Shown: positions 54,321-63,402 of the stretch, piece after piece
How the letters are laid out: each line of letters starts with the position of its first letter
Position numbering within the stretch: position 1 is the stretch's first letter
Made by a program: the position numbers and the translations under genes
Assembly (NCBI RefSeq): GCF_001428335.1
Contig: NZ_LMSG01000017.1
Span: 189,350 to 253,349 of the forward strand
Origin: Arthrobacter sp. Soil762
GTDB taxonomy: Bacteria; Actinomycetota; Actinomycetes; Actinomycetales; Micrococcaceae
Direction of reading: 5' to 3'
DNA: 64,000 bases
The notes under the pieces: generated by a model
Seen by the model: only the letters and a program-made list of their open reading frames with translations
Database searches by the model: none
What the model was told of the DNA's origin: nothing

Positions 54321-55667
54321 ATGAACAAGCAGATCGCACGGCGTTCGCTGCTCGTGAACGGCGGTCTGGCCGGCCTTGCGGCGATCGTTGGACCGAGTTT
54401 TCTGACTGGCTGTGCGCCAGCGAATACTGGATCCTCGTCCGCGAAGCCATCGACGATGACCGGCCTTTGGGTGCCCTATGACACGCTCATCCAGGGGTCA
54501 CAAGCAGCCATGGCCGGCTTCATCGGCTCGAACCAGATCAGCTTCCAACTGAACACGGTCCCTTGGGCAGACTGGGACCGCACAATCCGGGCCTTCCCCC
54601 AGCAGAGCACGGTGCCCGACGTTGTTATCGCAGACGGCCCGGCGTTGCAAGGTTACGCAGCAAACGACATCCTGGCGCCATTGGACGAGTTCTTCACCAA
54701 AGAAGATCTGGGAGATTTCCTGGGGGGTACGACACCGTCAGCCACGTGGAAGGGCAAGTTCTACGGCCCGGCAACTAACGAAAGCTCCCAGGCGCTGGTC
54801 TACAACAAGGCGATCCTGGACAAACACGGGATCACTCCGCCCACGGAGCTCGCAAAGGCATGGACGTGGAAAGAGCTCCGCGAGATCATGCTCGACATTC
54901 AGGCGAAGGAGCGCAAGGCACGGGGTGACGACCAGTTCTGGGGAATCTTCGTGGGGCAGGGCAACTTCCTCGCTGGAGCCACATACACCGGTCTGAACAT
55001 CGTCCGGAGCAATGGGGCCAAGGATTCCAAGACCTACCAGGCGATCAGCGAAAACGGTCTGTCCGTCGCAGGTTATGCCGACACGGATGAGGCCATGGAG
55101 GCGTACCACTTCCTCCAGGACCTGTACAACGCTGATGGTCTCTCGCCGCAGAGCAAGTCGCCGGACTTCTTCTACAACAACCAGATTGCGTTCTGGATCA
55201 CGAACCCCGACGTAGCCATCGGCGGAATCGCCAAGAACGCACCAAGCATGAACTGGGGTGTCAGCCCGCATCCATACTTCAAGACCCCGATCGTGCAGAC
55301 CGACTCTTACCACCTGGCAGTCCCGAAGAACGCCAAGAGCATCGAATGGTCCGCGAAACTGATCGCTGACATGGTCTCCGGGCAAAATGCGAAGATCCTG
55401 GCTGAGAAGCAGCAGGCAATCCCGATGCGCAAGTCATTGCTCACGGAACTTCCCTACCTTCAGGATGAGCACATGAAGGTCTTCACGGACACCGTCGCGG
55501 AGTGGGCGGTGCCGCGTCCGGTTACACCGGGGTGGTCGGAATACGACTCGACCTACACACAGATGCTTCAGGACATTGCGACCGGGGCGGACATCCAAAA
55601 GACAGTCTCGGGTGCGGTCCAGAGCATCGAAACCAAACTGGCACGATACAAAGGGATCGTTGGCTAA
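54321..55667 (+). CDS. ABC sugar-type solute-binding lipoprotein
   Basis: A 448-residue family-1 binding protein. The signal peptide has Arg-Arg at residues 7-8 and a lipobox LTGC with Cys31, so export may be Tat-dependent. VPDVVIADGPALQGYAANDI, ESSQALVYNKAILDKHGITP and GDDQFWGIFVGQGN are typical of sugar-binding proteins. AGGAGA precedes ATG 54321. It is followed by two permeases. The substrate probably reaches the upstream kinase and glycohydrolase. Sequence similarity to the binding protein at 38049-39401 is not evident. Confidence 0.92.
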   Translation: MNKQIARRSLLVNGGLAGLAAIVGPSFLTGCAPANTGSSSAKPSTMTGLWVPYDTLIQGSQAAMAGFIGSNQISFQLNTVPWADWDRTIRAFPQQSTVPDVVIADGPALQGYAANDILAPLDEFFTKEDLGDFLGGTTPSATWKGKFYGPATNESSQALVYNKAILDKHGITPPTELAKAWTWKELREIMLDIQAKERKARGDDQFWGIFVGQGNFLAGATYTGLNIVRSNGAKDSKTYQAISENGLSVAGYADTDEAMEAYHFLQDLYNADGLSPQSKSPDFFYNNQIAFWITNPDVAIGGIAKNAPSMNWGVSPHPYFKTPIVQTDSYHLAVPKNAKSIEWSAKLIADMVSGQNAKILAEKQQAIPMRKSLLTELPYLQDEHMKVFTDTVAEWAVPRPVTPGWSEYDSTYTQMLQDIATGADIQKTVSGAVQSIETKLARYKGIVG

Positions 55668-56588
55668 ATGAGTGCCACCGTCGTAAGGGGTGTCCGTTCC
55701 AATCGTAGGAGGGTCCGGACACCCCTGACATCCAAGCGAAATGCCCTGCTGCTGCTTCTGCCCGTTTTGCTGCTGATCCTCATCTACAAGTACGGGCCAA
55801 TTGTCCAGGCAATGTGGGCGAGTCTGAACTCCTATTCGGTGGCAGGGAGCCCGATCGGCTTCGTCGGCATGGACAACTTCGGACTCGTCCTGAAGGACCC
55901 GGCATTCATCAACTCCTTGCTGCTGACCGGCGCTTTCGTCACCATCAAGATTCCGCTTCAGATTGCGCTTGGGATCAGCGCGGCGATGCTCTTGCGGCGA
56001 ACAAGTGCGTACAACGCATTTGTCCGCGTCACCTTGGTTCTTCCCGCCGTCACTCCTGTTGCGATCATCGGTGTCATCTTCCTGTTCCTCTTCGACCGGG
56101 AAGTCGGCCTGACCAACGCGGTTATTTCAGGTTTGGGTTTGCCGCGGGTTGGATGGTTGACGCAGCCTGGCACGGCCCAGCTCGTCGTGACGTTGGCTTC
56201 TGTCTGGCGAGATGCCGGGTTCACGATGCTCATCTATCTCGCCGGCTTGACCGCTATTCCCGCTGAGGTCATGGAGGCCGCGAAAGTCGACGGCGCATCC
56301 GGATGGCAGCTCACCAGCCGGGTAATCCTTCCATTGCTGCAGCGTTCCACACAGCTTGCCGTGGTGACTACGACGATCGGGGCTTTCCAGTACTTCGCAC
56401 CGATCTTCGTTTTGACGAAGGGCGGACCGCAGGGGTCCACGGACGTTGCATCGTTCCACATCTATCAGGCAGCGTTCGTCTTTTTCGATCAAGGGGCGGC
56501 CAATGCGATGGCCCTCATCTTGGTCCTGTTGATCATCGCCGTCACGGCGATCGAGCTGTGGCTGCTGCGCAGCCGATGGGAGTACTGA
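55668..56588 (+). CDS. ABC sugar transporter permease (MalF-type)
   Basis: A 306-residue permease with six membrane segments (first LLLLPVLLLILIYKYGPIV) and EAA loop VMEAAKVDGASGWQLTSRVI followed by LPLLQ. Its ATG directly follows the binding-protein stop. The basic N-terminus is typical. It forms the channel with the next gene product. Confidence 0.93.
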   Translation: MSATVVRGVRSNRRRVRTPLTSKRNALLLLLPVLLLILIYKYGPIVQAMWASLNSYSVAGSPIGFVGMDNFGLVLKDPAFINSLLLTGAFVTIKIPLQIALGISAAMLLRRTSAYNAFVRVTLVLPAVTPVAIIGVIFLFLFDREVGLTNAVISGLGLPRVGWLTQPGTAQLVVTLASVWRDAGFTMLIYLAGLTAIPAEVMEAAKVDGASGWQLTSRVILPLLQRSTQLAVVTTTIGAFQYFAPIFVLTKGGPQGSTDVASFHIYQAAFVFFDQGAANAMALILVLLIIAVTAIELWLLRSRWEY

Positions 56589-56599
56589 GGGTGAGTACA

Positions 56600-57478
56600 A
56601 TGACGAAAACAAAGGTTCAAGTCGACACGTCACCACCGCGCCCGCGACGGAAACGGCAGATCCACTGGCTACCCAAGGCACTCAAGGTCGTCTTCCTGGT
56701 CGTCTTCCTCGGCCCGATGCTGTTGGCCGTTCTGAACGCGTTCAGATACAACGCAGACATTTTCAGATACGGCGGCACCCTCACCTGGCGATCATTCGTG
56801 CCGTTTCCGGGGACATTTGAGAACTTCGTCAGTGCCTGGCAATTGCCGGCATTCCCGTTGCAGTTGCTCAATTCAATTGTCTTGGCCGTGACACAGTCGA
56901 CGGCGACCGTGCTGTTGGCACTGCTTGCAGCCTTCGCGCTGGCCCGGCTGAAGTTCCGGTTCCGTGGTGTGATTTTCTACGGGATCCTGATAACGATGTT
57001 CCTGCCCTTCGAAGCGCTTGCCGCGCCCATGTTCCTGGTGGTCAAGGGTCTCGGCCAGGTGGATACCTTCTGGGGACTCCTCCTTCCTTGGATCGCGGCC
57101 CCGATCGCGATCTTTACCCTAAGGCAGGCGATCGCTGACATACCCCCTTCCTTTGACGAGGCGGTGATGCTTGATGGCGGCGGTCTGCGGCATGTTCTGA
57201 TGCACGTCATCTTGCCGAATGTGTGGCCAGCAATGGTGACCGTATGGCTGACGACGTTCATTTACGTTTGGGACTCATTCCTCTGGCCCTTGATTGTTGT
57301 GCACGATCCGGCGCAGCAGCTCGCCCAGGTCGGCATCATCAACTTGATCAACCCGAACCGAATCGACTATGGCACGTTGTTTGCAGCTTCTCTGATGGCG
57401 ACCGCTCCGGTTGTGATTCTGTTCTTGCTGCTTCAGCGGTTCTATCGTGAAGGTTCGGTTTCCTCTGGCCTCAAGTAA
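56600..57478 (+). CDS. ABC sugar transporter permease (MalG-type)
   Basis: A 292-residue permease. Membrane segments begin with VVFLVVFLGPMLLAVLNAF; the EAA-type loop reads SFDEAVMLDGGGLRHVLMHV then ILPN. I preferred ATG 56600 with GAGGGTGAG upstream; GTG 56591 lacks room for a ribosome site. No ATP-binding subunit gene follows, so a shared MsiK-like ATPase encoded elsewhere is expected. Confidence 0.92.
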   Translation: MTKTKVQVDTSPPRPRRKRQIHWLPKALKVVFLVVFLGPMLLAVLNAFRYNADIFRYGGTLTWRSFVPFPGTFENFVSAWQLPAFPLQLLNSIVLAVTQSTATVLLALLAAFALARLKFRFRGVIFYGILITMFLPFEALAAPMFLVVKGLGQVDTFWGLLLPWIAAPIAIFTLRQAIADIPPSFDEAVMLDGGGLRHVLMHVILPNVWPAMVTVWLTTFIYVWDSFLWPLIVVHDPAQQLAQVGIINLINPNRIDYGTLFAASLMATAPVVILFLLLQRFYREGSVSSGLK

Positions 57479-57522
57479 TGGACCGGTGATCCATACAATA
57501 TGATTATGGGGGAGGAGAATTT

Positions 57523-58311
57523 ATGAGTATGTTTCGCAGCCTGGACAGGGATTCGCCGATACCGGCGTACCATCAACTCGTTCGGATGCTACGCGCGAGG
57601 ATCGTGCGCGGCGACTGGCCGCCGGGCACGCAGTTGCCAACTGAACTCCAGCTTGCTGCGGAATATGAAGTAAGCCGGTCAACCATACGGCAAGCGATGA
57701 CCGAGCTGGCCAAGGGCCGCTTCGTGGTGCGAGAGCAGGGCAAAGGAACGTTCGCGCTCCAGGCGCCACAGTTCATCATGACGGACCTGAGCCTTCCGCT
57801 CGGTCTGGCCCAACGATCACGCAGCCAGGGACTGGAAATGGTTCCTCGTGTGCTTTCGATTGGGATCGCATCCGAACCACCGGCCCAGGCGTTCAAGGAG
57901 CTGAAGACTGACGGGCCCTTGATCGAGCTGTCAAGGCTGATGACCCTGGATGGGTCGCCGGCCGCGCACGTGATCTCGTGGATCCCTGCTGAACTGGTGC
58001 CTGGAATCGATCGGAACACGCTCGTGGAAGGCTCGGTTTCGGCGACGCTTTCGTCTGTCTACCAATTTCGACTTGGACGATACGACAATCAGTTCGAAGT
58101 CATTGGTGCCGATGCAGAGCGAGCGGAAATTTTGGACGCCGATATCGAGGACTCAGTGATCCTGCTGTCCGCGACGTGCCTGTCCATTGACAACGTGCCG
58201 CTCGAGTTCTCACGCGCCTATTGGAAGGCTGACCGTGTTCGGTTCCGATTCGGCGTTGACGTCAGTGGGGCGCTCGATGCCTCGGCGCAATCCGCCTCTA
58301 GGGTTTCCTGA
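57523..58311 (+). CDS. GntR/UTRA-family transcriptional regulator
   Basis: A 262-residue regulator with helix-turn-helix QLPTELQLAAEYEVSRSTIR and wing VVREQGKGTFAL, and a UTRA domain ending SRAYWKADRVRFRFGV. It is less similar to the other two GntR proteins of the island, which share SPLPAWAQV; here the segment is SPIPAYHQLVRML. GGAGGAG precedes the ATG. As last gene of the transport operon it probably senses the imported compound and controls the divergent 52.3-kb promoter. Confidence 0.9.
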   Translation: MSMFRSLDRDSPIPAYHQLVRMLRARIVRGDWPPGTQLPTELQLAAEYEVSRSTIRQAMTELAKGRFVVREQGKGTFALQAPQFIMTDLSLPLGLAQRSRSQGLEMVPRVLSIGIASEPPAQAFKELKTDGPLIELSRLMTLDGSPAAHVISWIPAELVPGIDRNTLVEGSVSATLSSVYQFRLGRYDNQFEVIGADAERAEILDADIEDSVILLSATCLSIDNVPLEFSRAYWKADRVRFRFGVDVSGALDASAQSASRVS

Positions 58312-58686
58312 CATCTTCCACGACCACTAATACGCAGGATCCGTGGCCCAACGGGTCCTCCTTTGGAAGTGGAGGCCGAAGTCAGCGAGCCATTCTCCGG
58401 CAGCCCTGGGGTCGTAGTAAGCGCACGGCAGCTGGCGGCTGTTCGACAAATACCCGATGCGGCGGATCGTCTTCCTGGCACGTCGGCCGATGGATCGAAA
58501 CCGACGCCCATCCCGACTAACCCAGGCTGGCCCAGCTCCGGGCTAGGCCGAGCACATGGGCACCGACAGGGAGGCCAGCCCGCGACGGATGCTGTGCCTC
58601 CCGCAATGTGGGTGCCGGTCATGCTGTGCCGCCAGTCGGGCTTCTTTACCCATCTAAAGCTTTAGAACACCCTTTAGGAGAACAAC
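58312..58686. other. Gap without a supported gene
   Basis: About 375 bases with frames open on both strands but no recognisable protein. The end contains the ribosome site TTTAGGAGAA of the next gene. Nothing else is identifiable. Confidence 0.4.
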
Positions 58687-59421
58687 ATGTCTGATTTTGA
58701 CACTCAGGTTCATCGCGAACGAATCTGGGAAGGCCTCATGCGCGTGGGTCGCCCGGACTCCCGCTTCCACTGGGATTTCTCATCATTCATCGCGGACTTT
58801 GAAGACAATGATCAAGCCACCCAGCGGGTTATCGAACTCGAGTCCTGGAAGCAGGCCGATCGGGTCTTTATCACCCCGGACAATTCCACCGAGCGACTTC
58901 GTCGAGAGGCCCTCAAGGCGGGCAAGACACTCTTGGTGACGACTTACGGTATTCGTCGCGGTTTCATGGAGATCCCGGCAGGCACTGTTAGCCCCGAAGA
59001 CGTGTCTTACGCCGCAACCCTTGATGGGCTCGACGTATTTGGTGTGCCCCGCACACTCGCTGACCTCACAGGAACCCAACAGCTGACGTTCCTCGCCACC
59101 GGTGGTTCAGCTGTCAGCAAGAACGGAGTGCGCTTCGGCAAAGGCCACGGCTACTTCGACCTCGAATGGGCGATGCTCTCCGAAATCGGGCTCACTTCGT
59201 CCCAGTCGGAGGTAGTGGACATCGTCCACGACGAACAGGTCGTTGACGCATACCTTGCAGGCGAGGCTCACGACGTCACCGTTACCTGGATCGTCACCCC
59301 CACCAGGACACTTCACATTGACGTTGATCGTAAGCCGGGTCATGTTCATTGGGATCTGATCCCGGGGACCGAACACGAGACGATCCCCCCGATCATTGAG
59401 TTGGCCGCTCTGCGCAAGTAA
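58687..59421 (+). CDS. 5-formyltetrahydrofolate cyclo-ligase-family protein
   Basis: A 244-residue protein. The family signature FGKGHGYFDLEWAMLSEIG corresponds to the GKGGGYYD motif of 5-formyl-THF cyclo-ligase, and ATGGSAVSKNGVRFGK and WIVTPTRTLHID fit MTHFSD-like members. The conserved basic N-terminal ATP-binding stretch of true cyclo-ligases is not obvious. TAGGAGAA precedes ATG. Divergent relatives occur in operons unrelated to folate. A role in the island is possible but unproved; it may handle a one-carbon unit or an ATP-dependent cyclisation. Confidence 0.75.
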   Translation: MSDFDTQVHRERIWEGLMRVGRPDSRFHWDFSSFIADFEDNDQATQRVIELESWKQADRVFITPDNSTERLRREALKAGKTLLVTTYGIRRGFMEIPAGTVSPEDVSYAATLDGLDVFGVPRTLADLTGTQQLTFLATGGSAVSKNGVRFGKGHGYFDLEWAMLSEIGLTSSQSEVVDIVHDEQVVDAYLAGEAHDVTVTWIVTPTRTLHIDVDRKPGHVHWDLIPGTEHETIPPIIELAALRK

Positions 59422-59925
59422 TCCGGTCATCGGCGCTGCCTGTTCAACGAATGGTGCGGGTTGACTGTGATTTCCTTGCACTGGCGGTTATGAAATCTAA
59501 GTAGATGCGATGAATGCTTCGAGCCGCTGCCCCGTAAACGGTGAAGATCCCGAGTAGGGGAATCTTCGTTTGCGGGGCGGACCGGTCGGATCCCGAAGTG
59601 AGCGTGACGACGGATGCCGGTTTGGGTGGCAGTTAGCCAAGGAACTCGGCGGGAAGGTCCTGGCCCGTGAGGCTTTGGGACCCCTATCGTTCAGCTACTT
59701 CCAGGGGCCGTAATGCCGGCGGTGCAAATCACTCGTAACCGTGGAGCTTCTTGGATGAAGTCCGATGGTTCTGCTGACAGCATGACGAGACATCAGCTGG
59801 GACCAACCTGCATTCGGGGAACTGCAGGTCCGCACGAGAGAAGGCCACCTGCGAATCACCCGGTTGGAGTTTCAAAATGCCACGCCCCTCATCGGGTTAT
59901 CGGTTTTCGAGTAGGGATATCACTG
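59422..59925. other. Gap with a structured RNA-like hairpin
   Basis: About 500 bases without a recognised gene. It contains a long imperfect hairpin at 59529-59578. The frame leading into the small gene at 59926 is open but lacks protein-like character. Confidence 0.4.
59529..59578. terminator. Long imperfect hairpin after the cyclo-ligase-like gene
   Basis: Outer stem GCCCCG with CGGGGC and inner stem GAAGAT with ATCTTC, loop containing CCCGAGTAGGGG, which can itself pair. It lies about 110 bases after the stop. It may be a terminator or part of a structured transcript. Confidence 0.4.
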
Positions 59926-60138
59926 ATGCAAGAAATCATCTCTGACTTTGTTGTCACGAACACAGCGCAACGGGACATCGAATTGAATCTGGCCATCCAG
60001 TTCGCCGCAGAATGTGCGACAGCGGGCAAACACCGGGGGATCCTGATTACGCGGCACGACTTTTCGAGATTCACCGTTGCGCTGTCGCCCGACGTTCCGT
60101 TCGGAGTCATCCATGAGCGGGACCTTGTAGCCCGCTGA
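59926..60138 (+). CDS. Small protein of unknown function
   Basis: A 70-residue protein, MQEIISDFVVTNTAQRDIEL at the start and GILITRHDFSRFTVALSPDV with PFGVIHERD near the end. It has the look of a compact alpha-beta protein similar to small uncharacterised proteins I associate with Arthrobacter genomes. The upstream extension to 59713 is not protein-like, so ATG 59926 is preferred, although no good ribosome site is visible. Function unknown. Confidence 0.5.
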   Translation: MQEIISDFVVTNTAQRDIELNLAIQFAAECATAGKHRGILITRHDFSRFTVALSPDVPFGVIHERDLVAR

Positions 60139-60482
60139 GCCTGGTCCTCAGCGTGGCACGATGTATCAGGGAGGATCTCCAGTACGAAGTGGATTGTGCC
60201 AGGAGGTCCTCGCGTCCCGTCAACCGGCAATCCAACGCGAACGTTCGGAGTCGTTCAACTGTCACCTGTGCCGAATGGCCCCCACGACACCTGCCGCGCC
60301 TGGGACCCGCCGCCGCATCTGGCCTCAAACTAGCCGAGCAGCGGCTGTGCCATACAAATGGCAGCACGCCGGGGCAATGACGGGGAGGTTTCACCGCCTT
60401 ACAAGGCCTCCATCGCGCTTGAGGCCAATGTAGCCGAGGTTCTCACCAACGTTGCCGAGAACCTCTGCTGCGGCAACTTGCC
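60139..60482. other. Gap without a supported gene
   Basis: No recognisable protein is encoded. A 9-bp hairpin (arms GAGGTTCTC and GAGAACCTC, 60436-60465) near its right end may terminate the minus-strand gene that stops at 60483. The rest shows nothing identifiable. Confidence 0.4.
60436..60465. terminator. 9-bp hairpin after the THI5-like gene
   Basis: GAGGTTCTC and GAGAACCTC pair with a 12-base loop, 18 bases beyond the stop codon of the minus-strand gene. No T tract is present. Confidence 0.4.
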
Positions 60483-61382
60483 TTAGGGATTGCTCTGCAG
60501 TGAGTACGCCACGGCCCCGGCCGACAAGCCGTATGCGCGTGCAACGCGGCTGACGGCAAGCATGGCATCGTCATCCAGATCAAAGCCCCTCTCACCGATG
60601 CGCATGAATGCCAGCTGGTTACGGTTATGGGAGATCTCCATCTCAACGCTGCGCGTCTGATTGGCGTACCAGCTCTGGCGGAACTCAGCGGGGAAACGGG
60701 CGGGTTCTGCAGCATTGAGTTCCCAACCCCGCTCGCTTGCTCGGAGAAATGCTTTGAGATCATCGGAGAGTGTGTTGATCCGGCTTCGACGGACGACAAT
60801 CGTGTTCTGGGGAAGACGGCTGTCGTCGGGGTCCAGATCAATAATCGCCAGGTTGTTCTCCAAGGCGCCGAGGTCATCGACGAGGGTGGTTTGATATCCC
60901 ACGATGCCGACACGGCGACCCTCATCCAGCACGGCCGGCCGGCTCTCATAGTCTTCTATCCGTACTGATGCCAATGCGACCCCCGCCCTTGCCAATGCCC
61001 GCGTCAGTCGGGCCCTGCTGACATTGGGAACGTGCAAGGTGAAGTCAGCGAGATCGGCCAATGAGGTGGCCGTCGATTCGGATGCAACCACGCACAATGG
61101 ATCAGATTTGTACTGGACCCCGACGATTGCGAGGTCAGCCCCGGAAGCTATGAGCTCGACGGTGGAGTCTGGCACGGTGATCGCAACGTCGGCGCGATCT
61201 TCCAGAAGCGCGGCCTCCGGAGAAATGGATGGGCCACCTTCGATGAACTCGACGCGCAGTCCTTCCGATGCGTAGATTCCTTGGGCGTCGGCAACGAAGA
61301 ACCCGACGAACTCGGCGTCCCAGGTCCAACCGGTCTGAAACCGCAGGAGCCGGGACGTGTGGTGGTTGGTACCTGGCTGCAT
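60483..61382 (-). CDS. THI5/NMT1-like protein lacking a signal peptide
   Basis: A 299-residue protein with the NMT1/THI5-like (SsuA/ThiY-type) binding-protein fold: WTWDAEFVGFFVADAQGIYA, SEGLRVEFIEGGPSISPEAAL and LEDRADVAITVPDSTVELIA. Usual relatives are exported solute-binding proteins with a permease and an ATPase. Here no signal peptide or lipobox is seen, and no permease is nearby, so it may act in the cytoplasm. ATG 61382 has GGAG eight bases upstream; an extension to 61484 adds no signal either. It follows the YjbQ-PfkB-SIS cassette by 175 bases. Confidence 0.7.
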   Translation of the reverse strand: MQPGTNHHTSRLLRFQTGWTWDAEFVGFFVADAQGIYASEGLRVEFIEGGPSISPEAALLEDRADVAITVPDSTVELIASGADLAIVGVQYKSDPLCVVASESTATSLADLADFTLHVPNVSRARLTRALARAGVALASVRIEDYESRPAVLDEGRRVGIVGYQTTLVDDLGALENNLAIIDLDPDDSRLPQNTIVVRRSRINTLSDDLKAFLRASERGWELNAAEPARFPAEFRQSWYANQTRSVEMEISHNRNQLAFMRIGERGFDLDDDAMLAVSRVARAYGLSAGAVAYSLQSNP

Positions 61383-61556
61383 GGATTCACGCTCCAATAT
61401 TCGAGTGCTAAGCCGATGGGTTGAAGGAACGGGCATGCGGATTTTTTCTGCATTCGAACGCCCCAACCCGTCTCTGGGAATCATGGATACGGGCGGCCCA
61501 TCTCCCGCGATACCGTGCGTGCACGGTTTCAGGGGAGAGGGCCACCCGCTGGTGGT

Positions 61557-62510
61557 CTAGAGCTGGATGTGGCTGGCGTCCATGTTTACCGCACCCCCGC
61601 GGAAGGGCGGACGACCCCATGCCTCAGCCGCCGCGTCCGCCCACATTGCACCCGCTGCCGCAGCCGCGAGCTCAAAGAGAATGTTCGAGCGAAGGTCGCG
61701 CTCGACTGGCGGGACGAAGTCGATGCGCGAAACGGTCTGCCCAGTGCTTTCCAACGCTGTGGCGAGGCGTTTGAAGCGATCGGCGCCGTCAGCGCCCGCC
61801 AATTGCAGTGCAAGACGCGGCTCGGGGCCGAGGAAGTAATCGACATGGCCGCTTTCTTCCAGCGCCACGGTCCGAACGGTAATGCCCACGGCCTCGATAA
61901 GCTTCAGCATCCAGAAGTCGCCGGCGCATCGCAGTTCCGGGAGCGTGAGAACGGAGATGCCGACCGGCTGGGCTGGGAGTTCGCCGATCGAGTTCTCGAT
62001 AACTGGCACCTGCCTTGTGATCAGTCGAGCGAGATCCGAGGTTGCATTCTTCGTCTCGATGCCCAGGAGGGCTGCAACTCCCAGTCCGAGCATAAGGTGC
62101 CCGGCACTTGGAATGCGCTCCTGAAGCCGGAGGGCCGGCACCAACTGCACCTCGTCGGCCGCCGCTGCCAGTGGCGAGCTCGCGTTGGAGGTGATTGCGA
62201 TCGTTCGCGTGCCCTTGTCTCTGGCAACCTGCAAAGAGCGCACCGTTGCCGCTGAGCTTCCGGAGTGCGAGATTCCGACCACCATGTCGGTGTCGAATGG
62301 AAGCCTCCCTGTCCAGGTCAGATCTCCGGAAGAAAGGGCCCGGTGTCCGGTACTGGTTGCAAGCAGCGCCGATGACAGGGAATCGCCAGAACCTACGAAG
62401 ACGGCCTTGCCCAACGGCTGCGTCGCGAGTGGAACGACGTCCTGGGCCGCGTCGAGTCCGTCGATGAGGTTTTTCAGCCTCTCGTTTACGTTCATCTGGG
62501 TTACATTCAT
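61557..62510 (-). CDS. SIS-domain sugar isomerase-like protein (cassette 2)
   Basis: A 317-residue paralog of the protein at 33819-34781. Shared segments include AVFVGSGDSLSSALLATSTG with GHRALSSGDLTWTG, VVGISHSGSSAATVRSLQVA, TIAITSNASSPLAAAADEVQ, GVAALLGIETKNATSDLARL and the C-terminal WGRPPFRGGAVNMDASHIQL. The ATG follows the PfkB stop by one base. It should isomerise the product of the adjacent kinase. The unusually conserved C-terminus suggests it is part of the active site. Confidence 0.82.
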   Translation of the reverse strand: MNVTQMNVNERLKNLIDGLDAAQDVVPLATQPLGKAVFVGSGDSLSSALLATSTGHRALSSGDLTWTGRLPFDTDMVVGISHSGSSAATVRSLQVARDKGTRTIAITSNASSPLAAAADEVQLVPALRLQERIPSAGHLMLGLGVAALLGIETKNATSDLARLITRQVPVIENSIGELPAQPVGISVLTLPELRCAGDFWMLKLIEAVGITVRTVALEESGHVDYFLGPEPRLALQLAGADGADRFKRLATALESTGQTVSRIDFVPPVERDLRSNILFELAAAAAGAMWADAAAEAWGRPPFRGGAVNMDASHIQL

Positions 62511-62511
62511 C

Positions 62512-63402
62512 TCAGTTCTCTCGTGTCGATGTGATGCCGCTCAGCGGCTGTGTCAGGGGCTCTGTCAACAGGCCTTCGTGCCCCCAGTGGGACAGGGCAA
62601 GCCGGGCGGCGCTTACGCCGAATTCAGCGGCTGTGACAAGGTCAGCGCCAATGGCAAGGGCGGCAACGATGGCTGCCGCGGAGGCATCGCCAGCCCCCGT
62701 GGTTTCGACAACGTCGACATGAGCGTCCTTGACGATCCACTCTCCGTCGGAGGTGAGGACGATCATTCCTTCGCGGTCCAGGCGGGCCACCACAGGTAGC
62801 TGTAGTCGCTCGCGAATAGTCCGGGCCGCTTGCCGAGGATCCTCATGCAGGAGGCCGAGCTGTACCCTGCTGGGCAAGAGCACTGCGTTGGGGGTGGCGA
62901 CTCGCTCAAGGTAGTCGAACCCTTCTTCGCGGAGCGGCACCTGGTGCGGGTCGATTCCGATTAGCAGGCCCGGTGATCCCACCGGTCGCTCAAGAGGTGA
63001 ACTTTCCAGCATGGCATCCAGGACGAGGTGCTGTGGGGCACTGGGCAGCAGGCCAACTTCTGGGCCGCGGCCCCCCGGTGCGGCTTCAAGCTCGATGCCC
63101 TGAGGCGACCGGGTCTCGATGATCCTTCGGCCCTCGTTCGAATTCAGTATCCACAACCTGAGCGCCGACTTGCTTGGCTGCGAATAGTCAAGATTGATGC
63201 CCATCTCTCGGAAGAGAGATTCAAACCCCGGCTCATCGGCAGGTAGGTGTGTGAACAAGTACGGTTCTGTCCCGGCAATGAGCCGCGCACCGAGTGCCGC
63301 GAAAAGCCCAGGGCCTCCGAGCTGGTTGAAATGGGCCCCTGCACCTGCTGTTACCAGATGGTCTACTGTGAGTCCCGCCCTAACGCCAACGGTCTTCCGC
63401 AT
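62512..63402 (-). CDS. PfkB-family carbohydrate kinase (cassette 2)
   Basis: A 296-residue paralog of the kinase at 34784-35668, with GLTVDHLVTAGAGAHFNQL, GGPGLFAALGAR and VVETTGAGDASAAAIVAALA (catalytic Asp present). Both end with a GHEGLL/GHAGLL-EPLT-P segment. The ATG follows the YjbQ stop without a gap. Substrate unknown. Confidence 0.85.
   Translation of the reverse strand: MRKTVGVRAGLTVDHLVTAGAGAHFNQLGGPGLFAALGARLIAGTEPYLFTHLPADEPGFESLFREMGINLDYSQPSKSALRLWILNSNEGRRIIETRSPQGIELEAAPGGRGPEVGLLPSAPQHLVLDAMLESSPLERPVGSPGLLIGIDPHQVPLREEGFDYLERVATPNAVLLPSRVQLGLLHEDPRQAARTIRERLQLPVVARLDREGMIVLTSDGEWIVKDAHVDVVETTGAGDASAAAIVAALAIGADLVTAAEFGVSAARLALSHWGHEGLLTEPLTQPLSGITSTREN

Noticed and set aside
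59529..59578. Riboswitch in the 59.5-kb hairpin
   Set aside because: The structure does not match any riboswitch core I can recognise, and the next plus-strand gene is a small unknown protein 350 bases away. Only a hairpin is claimed.
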